Shown: in pieces, positions 57,473 to 64,000 of the stretch
Numbering within the stretch: the stretch's first letter is position 1
How the letters are laid out: every line of letters begins with the position of its first letter
Assembly (NCBI GenBank): GCA_021292105.1
Contig: CM037862.1
Location: 34,809,770 to 34,873,769, forward strand
DNA: 64,000 bases
Direction of reading: 5' to 3'
From: Anadara kagoshimensis
Taxonomy: Eukaryota; Mollusca; Bivalvia; Arcoida; Arcidae
Program-made: the position numbers and the translations under genes
Notes under the pieces: generated by a model
What the model saw: only the letters and a program-made list of their open reading frames with translations
Databases searched by the model: none
What the model was told of the DNA's origin: nothing

Positions 57473-57894
57473 ATGGGAGAGATTGTCTACTCCTGATCCT
57501 GGACTGCAGGTTCTGTGTCATGTGATGAGACTTCATTACAGACCCTTTTCTTCACAAATAGCAGGTTTTGGCTGGTCATGTGATGGAGACTTCATTACAG
57601 AACCTATTGTTCACAGATAGGGTGTTACCAGGTGATTTACACATAATCAGAACAATGGATTACCGGTATTTAATTACATATCAGAATTTTAATTGTAATA
57701 TTTATATTATTGTTATACGCTTTTATTACTTAGATTTTTATACAATGGACATTGCATGCATATGTATATTTATTACAACTTAATTTGAATTCTGTATTTT
57801 GAAGTACTTTTCACTTGAACAAAAATCGAGAATACAGTAAAACTTCAGTTTTTATTGCCACCATTTTGTTTATTCAAATTTTGGTGTTTTAGAG

Positions 57895-58272
57895 GGTTGG
57901 TTGGTTGAATGTTGCTTAACATCGCATCAGAAATTTTTCAGCTATTCACGACGAGAACTATTTTATTAATCTCTATGAATTAATCTATGAACGGGTTTGT
58001 GTATGCATGTGAAGTGCAAGTGTGTTGTATGGTCTGCCTTGTACCAGCGCACACTCGGGGTGATTTTAAGGAGCTAGCTCATCGAGTCGATATGCCGCAG
58101 ACAAGCGTACCATTCCCCCAGTCTCATTATACTGATACCAGGTGAGTCAGTAAAAGCCAATGACAAGGAAAATTCACTTTCCCAAATGTGGTCTGAGCGG
58201 ACTCGAACTCACAGCGGTGAGAGACCCTGGATTTGACACTGGCGTGTTATCCATTAGGCCACTGCGGCCTGC
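57895..58272 (-). mobile_element. tRNA-derived SINE, reverse
   Basis: The right part in reverse is a tRNA-like head ('ggcctaatggataacacgcc' and B box 'gagttcgagtccg'). The left part has 'gttgaatgttgcttaacatc', shared with 22426. About 378 bp. Confidence 0.7.
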
Positions 58273-58638
58273 AGAGGACCTAAGAAACATGGACTTTAAA
58301 AGACAGGTGATCTTTACAGACATTCTTTCGGTTGAAATATTAAGCAAAGTGGTCTTAAAACATTGGTCTTAATGGATAGGTGATCTTTGTATAGAGATGG
58401 TCGCCAAAGCAGGTTTTACTGCATGGATGGTGGTCTCTATGTAGAGTTGGGTTGCTATAGCAGGTTTTACTGTACATGTATTTTAAGGCATATCTGTTTG
58501 TTAACCTTTAATTGCTGGCTTCAAAATTGTATGTAATTATATAGCTATATTGCATAATTTTGAAGATTTTAATAATCAAAGTATGAAAAAGTTGGATACC
58601 CTAGTCATGTGGTCTGTATAATGTGTGTGTGCATGTGT

Positions 58639-58735
58639 GGGTAAGAGAGAGAGAGAGAGAGAGTCAATTTTTAGTCTTGTATGAGAGAGAGAGAGTAAAT
58701 TCTTTAGTATTGTACGAGAGATAAAGAGAGAGAGT
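58639..58735 (+). repeat. (GA)n microsatellite, interrupted
   Basis: Runs of 'gagagagagagagagaga' at 58645-58665, again near 58684-58694 and 58722-58734, separated by a duplicated 'ttagtcttgta'/'ttagtattgta' spacer. Confidence 0.9.
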
Positions 58736-59287
58736 GTTCATTCTAGGATTTTAAGATGGGACCACCATTTTTGCATTCATGTAATGTTAAAAGTGGTCCA
58801 CTAAGGCCTTAACAATGGGGACATTTGGCAAAATAAGGGATCCATGGCCCCATGGTCTCCTTCTTGAATGAACACATGAGAAAGAAATTCTTTAGTCTTT
58901 TACATGTATATTTTTTGACAACTAATTGTTTTATTAATTAATGAACCACTTTTTACATATACCGATACATGTAGTATGTTGTTATATTCTAATCCTCCTT
59001 GTTGTGAGGATATAACATATAGTCTCTTGAATTAACCGCTATACAAAAATTAATTTTTTTTTACAAATTCAAATGATCTTTGAAGACGAACGACCACCAA
59101 AAATATATACCTTTAACTCATATACATATACAATCAGTATTTTATATTTTATGTAGGTTTCGTTATATATATTTAGTATTCCGAACAAATGTGCATGCAA
59201 AACTCTTTTATATTAAGCAGACTGTGATAATATATATACATATATATACACAATCAGTCAGGTACATTGTGTTTTTATATTTTGTTT

Positions 59288-59472
59288 TACAGTAAAACCT
59301 CAATTCATTGCCACTATTTGTTTAAATTTTGGCTTAAAAAAGAGTTTGGGAATAACTTGAGGGAGGCTTATAATTAAAAACATTGAAGGGACAGATTTTG
59401 GGACTTCATATTTCTGTGATGATAAGTAAGGTGGCATTGAATTGAGGGGCACTATAAAAAGATTTTACTGTA
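59288..59472 (+). mobile_element. MITE, CAGTAAAACCTC family, decayed
   Basis: Starts TACAGTAAAACCTCAATTC and ends 'agattttactgta'. The interior keeps 'gggacttca' and 'aggtggca'. 185 bp. Confidence 0.8.
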
Positions 59473-59890
59473 TATAGTAAACTTTGATAATTTAAATAAA
59501 ATGGATGGTCCCATTGGTTTTTAGCTCACCTGAACGAAAGGTCATGTGAGCTTATGGCATAGCGCAGCGTGTGTATGTGCGTGTGTGCATGCGTGCATGT
59601 GTGTCGTTAACACCTATTTTCGACTTCTCCTCTGAAACTATCAGACAGATTTCAATGAAACTTGGTCAGAAGTATATATGGGCCGGTGCAATTCAGATTT
59701 GTTTGTGCGTTGCCATGGCTACCATAACTAGGTCAAGGTGACCTAGGGGTGCAAAAATCTTAAAAAATCTTCTTCTCCGAAAGTATTGATTGGAGAAAAA
59801 ATCTGATGTGATATTTGGCTTCTCTAGGGACTTAAGCCTATAGTTTGTTCATTTTGTGAAATTCGGACAAAAAATAGGTTACGCATTTTT

Positions 59891-60050
59891 AACAATTGAA
59901 CTGTTTAGAAATGGGTTCATAGTCGATGTGAACGCAATTGATATGCAAGCAAACTGACTAACGCGCATTAGCGCGTTATGATTAGTTTGCCTTGCATATC
60001 AATTGCGTTCATATCGACTATGAACCACATTTCTAAACAGTTCAATTGTT
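59891..60050. repeat. 160-bp near-perfect inverted repeat (hairpin)
   Basis: The left arm (59891-59966) begins 'aacaattgaactgtttagaa'; the right arm (59971-60050) ends with its complement 'ttctaaacagttcaattgtt'. The tip is 'acgcgc-atta-gcgcgt'. Arms differ by a few substitutions and a small indel. Part of the arm ('gttcatagtcgatatgaac') recurs at 60462. Confidence 0.93.
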
Positions 60051-60555
60051 ATATTTACGTTTAAAACTATTTTCTTTTCTTTTTCTTGGTTCAAAATCAT
60101 TTTGGAAAATTTTAATTCCACGCTTTGTCAACAACGATTTTCGATTAAGGGAACAGCTGATGGAACAGCAGATCCAACTGATCAGCTGTGCAGTTTGGCG
60201 CCAGAAATTCTAGGACAAAATAGTGCGTGGAAAAAAAACAAATTGCATACAAAATTTCTACTAAATTGTTCAATTTGTTTTATTAAATACAATTATTTCG
60301 GTAATAAATAATCACAATTATGCAAACAATCAATAAAAAGTTCCGGTTTTGTGTTTTTCATATTGTGTATTCATACGCCGATTGTTGTGAATGGAATTCC
60401 CGTGACGTCACATACGCCAGTTGTTGTGAATAAAATTCCCGTGACCAAGGTAGATCTTGCAGTTCATAGTCGATATGAACGCAATTGCTCTGAAACCTTG
60501 TGTAGAAGACAGAAAACAGACAAAATGTAAATATTTGCGTTTAATTTTGAAAAAA
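60051..60555. other. Remainder of the insert in the second pearl-like element
   Basis: Contains 'ccacgctttgtc' (60119) facing 'gacaaaatagtgcgtgg' (60213), a second smaller inverted repeat. It also has a direct repeat of about 38 bp ('atacgcc' ... 'ttgttgtgaat', 'attcccgtgac') at about 60373 and 60411. A 69-codon frame at 60102 has no recognisable family and is not called. Confidence 0.6.
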
Positions 60556-61396
60556 CGACGGTCATTTTGATGTATAGAAAAAGGTCATGGGTTCAAAGGT
60601 CAAGGTCACAGATGCGAATCAATACCAAAATGGTTAATTATCTCAAAAACTATTAACTGTTTGTATAGGCATGTATGTTAGAATGTTGTAGGTATTGATA
60701 CAACGATAATTTTGATGTATAGAAAAAGGTCATGGGTTCAAAGGTCAAGGTCACAGATGCGAAAGAATACTGAAATGGTTCATTATCTTGAAAACTATTA
60801 ACTTTTTGTATAGGCAAGTATATTAGAATGTTGTAGGTATTGATACAACGATCATTTTGATGTATAGAAAAAGTCATGGGTTCAAAGGTCAAGGTCACAG
60901 ATGTGAAACAATACTGAAATGGTTAATTATCTCGAAAACTAAAAACTTTCTATAGGCATGTATATTAGAATGTTGTAGGTATTGATACAACGATCATTTC
61001 AATGTATAGAAAAAGGTCATGGGTTCAAAGGTCAAGGTCACAGATGCGAAACAATACCGAAATGCTTAATTATCGCGAAAATTATAAACTTTTTGTATAG
61101 GCATGTTTATTAGAATGTTGTAGGTATTGATACAACGATCATTTTGATGTATAGAAAAAGGTCATGGGTTTAAAGGTCAAGGTCACAGATGCGAAACAAT
61201 ACTGAAATGGTTAATTATCTTGAAAACTATAAACGTTTTGTATAGGCATGTATATTAGAATGTTGTAGGTATTGATACAATGATCATTTTGATGTAAAGA
61301 AAAAAGCCATTGAGGTTTAGTATTTATGTTTTCTTTAAATCTATCAGCTAGCCATTAGTTATTAGGTGAGCGTATCAGGCCCATGGGCCTCTTGTT

Positions 61397-64000
61397 ATTT
61401 GTAAATAGCTTATTTCTCCTTTGTTTACAATAGGATTTGATTGCCCTGGATATATTTGACATCACATTATAGTTCCAATGTTCCTTTCACTCAATTTTGA
61501 TAACACAGGTAGCGGGTGTAGCTAGCTAAACAGAAGATGCTTACCCTTCCAAAACACCTGGCTTCACTTCCCCGGTGGAAGTCCACATGCTTAACCGAAA
61601 GTTTTTACTTTGTTTCTGGATTGTGATTCATACATGGATTAGTATGTTTATCTTTGATTACAAGCATTATGATTGGTCAGATTTTTTCCAGATATTTTTG
61701 CATGACAAAATTTGCTCACTTTTTCATTTAATCCATAACAATATACCAAATTCAAAATCTTGAAATGTTCAACATCTCAGGTGAGATTTCCCTATCCTAC
61801 ACGGATACTCATAATGGATTCTTGTAGCCTTCCCTTCCAAAACGTTGCTAAATCTCTGAATTTCTAAGGTGAGTTATTCAAGGCCCATAGGTCTTGGTTT
61901 AGAAAGCAATCTCTATACCAAGGTCTTAATAAAACTAACATAAAACATCTCCACATTCTATCCTGAAATTTGAACTAACTCATTTGGAAATGTCAATTTA
62001 TAGTTCTAGGTTGTATTGTTTTTACATACAAGCAATTTTTTTGTACATATAGAAGTGTTATTTTGTTGATATTGATTAGGCAGCCATGTTCACCAATTCT
62101 GGAAATTTGGCCAGTAATTTAAAAAATTTTCGAAACCTAGTATCAATGATGAAGTTTTACATGTAAATGTAACTTCTTGCATGATGTCATTTAAAATCAG
62201 TTGCATATAGTAACATTAACTGTTTTACATGATGAAAATGATATTTCATGCTACCGGGTCAAATGACAAGATTTACAGACCTTTTGACAAATTTGATATT
62301 GTGAAATAATTTATTTCCACTTTGTCGTTTTCATGGTTCTAAGAATAAAATACCATTTCATAGTGTGAAAAATTTGTAAATCTTAAGGTATTACTTTGTA
62401 GTATAATTTACTTAAAGGGGGATTATTTTCGTAGGGTGCAAATTTCGCGATTTCTAAAATCTTTCATTTCGCGTGGGTGTAATTTTGGCGTAACCAATAT
62501 GAGTGGGTGTATATACTATATATGTGATATATTGACCTGTATGGTAGACATTTTCACGTGGGTAAAATTTTCGCAATAATTTCATTAGCGCGAAATAAGC
62601 GAAAATCTTACCCACGCAAACCCCCCCCTTTACAGTATATTTCTATGCATTATCATGTAAATTTATGGGTCAGGCTCCGGGCATCCACAGAAACAAGAAA
62701 AATAGGACAACACCAAATTATATGATTTCACAGTACATGTATACAACATTTTAATGTTAAATAATTTATATTTTGTCTCCAAAAATTGTATTTATAGTGC
62801 TACTTTGTACCTTGTAGTTAGTTTATGCATAGAAGTGCTCTTTTTATAACAAGTTTGAAAAATGGCAGCCATATTGATTTGTTAAAGCTTATTCTTTATA
62901 AAAGTACATGTACAGTATTAGTGTATATACTTGCCTATATAAAAGTGTTAGTCGATTGATATAGTGATTTTTATATTTAAAAAACTGGTCAAATCTACAT
63001 GTTTAGTAAAGGAACTTTTTGCAGCTATTAACGTTTGTGACTTTCTTACCAAAAAGATTTTGTAACCATTTACTTTTGTGGTATGGATCATAATCTAACT
63101 AAATATTTGGTATAAATAATACTATTTTTGTGACAATCATTTTTGTGATTATTTTGTCATCGCAAAACACAAAAATTATTCAAAATTCAAAAGCAAATAA
63201 AACTTGGTTTACAGTACATTGTATATTTATTTAAATTTTAAGCATCCAAAAAGTTTTGACAAGTTATTACTCAAGAACTGAACTCAAACTCAATATTTGA
63301 TACCCAGTGATAATGGGTTTAGCCAGTGTACCACATGGTCAATATCTTGTATAACTTCGCAGAAAAATATGGAAAATATTTTAATTCACAAAATCCTGGA
63401 ATAATATTGTTTTTTACCAGAAAAATGTCAATATATGATTCCATATGGTATGGACATAATTGTTTGAACAAACACTTTGTGGCATCATGTACAGTAGTAT
63501 GCTGGTTAACCCCAAATTTTTTGTATAATTATTATAAAATTTGTTACTTCCAAAATTTTATTGCTGTGTAATTTGTAAAGTTGTAAATGTTTGAAATCTG
63601 CACATAACATCCTTAAACATTTTACTTGTGGCCTTTGTAGATATTTGATTGATTTGTTAATTTGTGTTTCTAAAATTTTAAATATATTTACATTGTAATA
63701 TATAAAGCTGTATATAAACCAATTTTTTATACAGAAGTGATAAATGGTCTAATTTCTTATTTTGGTCTTTTAGGGATGTCTTATTTTGAGAGATGTTTTA
63801 TCATAATTACTGTAAATGTGTTTATTTTCTAGATTGGCAGTTTTCATGAAATTAATTTTTTTGGCATTTTGGGAGGGAGTATTTTCACATTTTTGCCCAT
63901 TCTTGAGGCAACTAGCATATGAAACATGCGAAATTAGCGAAAAAAATTTCACCATGCCAAAAAAAACCATGTTCACAGTATACATGTACTTGGTAGATAC
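61397..64000. other. Non-coding, two small MITEs
   Basis: 62400-62638 is an inverted-repeat element with 'tttcgcgat', 'tttcgcgtgggtgt' and mirrored 'gcgaaataagcgaaaa', ending 'tacagtata'. 63809-63980 starts 'tactgtaaatgtgtttattt' and ends 'catgttcacagtata', the same broad class. Nothing else is recognised and no gene can be supported. Confidence 0.5.

Larger units (their letters stand above)
59521..61396 (+). mobile_element. Second pearl/Helentron-like element with internal insertion
   Basis: The same left 370 bp as 25535 onward ('ttagctcacctga' to 'aaaaaataggttacgc') and the same right end (GGCCCATGGGCC then CTCTTGTT). About five 145-bp units (60555-61310). At 59891 it departs from the first copy and carries about 660 bp of other sequence, including a large hairpin, before rejoining inside the satellite. 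Confidence 0.78.

Noticed and set aside
60102-60311. 69-codon frame inside the hairpin insert
   Set aside because: No recognisable family, composition like surrounding repeat DNA, ends in AT-rich text.

Overview
The window reads as nuclear DNA of a lophotrochozoan animal, most likely a marine bivalve mollusc. The base composition is AT-rich, the genes are split by small and large GT-AG introns, and there are many tRNA-derived SINEs, short TA-flanked inverted-repeat elements (MITEs) and two copies of an element resembling the bivalve 'pearl'/Helentron-type non-autonomous Helitrons. There is no operon structure, rRNA gene, functional tRNA gene or CRISPR array. The species call is an inference from repeat style and gene architecture; no search was run.

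Three protein-coding loci can be supported. (1) On the minus strand, 6361-13970, lies a complete eight-exon alpha-L-fucosidase (GH29, FUCA1-like; 464 residues with a signal peptide). Every splice phase was checked and the total is 1395 nt. (2) On the plus strand, 15721-20083, lies a giant C2H2 zinc-finger gene with about 37 fingers in one coding exon. A 2-bp deletion near 16070 breaks it into two overlapping frames, and it is followed to about 21480 by an array of 105-bp units made from its own last finger. (3) On the plus strand, 27965-55862, lies glucose-6-phosphate dehydrogenase (G6PD) with eleven shared exons and two alternative last exons (49484-49571 and 55760-55862). Both last exons splice in phase and give 550 or 555 residues, or 512 or 517 from an internal Met that fits the family length better.

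Layout: 1-6360 has no recognisable gene (MITE pieces and old SINE scraps). The fucosidase runs to 13970. A 1.7-kb spacer then separates it from the divergently oriented zinc-finger gene. 21.5-27.9 kb is repeats (SINEs and the first pearl-like element). G6PD fills 28-56 kb, with a 9.8-kb second intron full of minisatellites and MITEs. 56-64 kb is again repeats, including the second pearl-like element, which carries a 160-bp hairpin.

The genes do not form a pathway: fucosidase is a lysosomal or secreted glycosidase, the zinc-finger protein is a presumed DNA-binding regulator, and G6PD is cytosolic NADPH production. What links the loci is structural. In all three genes the edge of an exon has been locally tandem-duplicated into the adjacent intron or 3' flank (fucosidase exon 5, G6PD exon 5, G6PD alternative last exon, last zinc finger). 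With the G6PD alternative ends, this is the most interesting material here. I found no convincing new multi-gene system.
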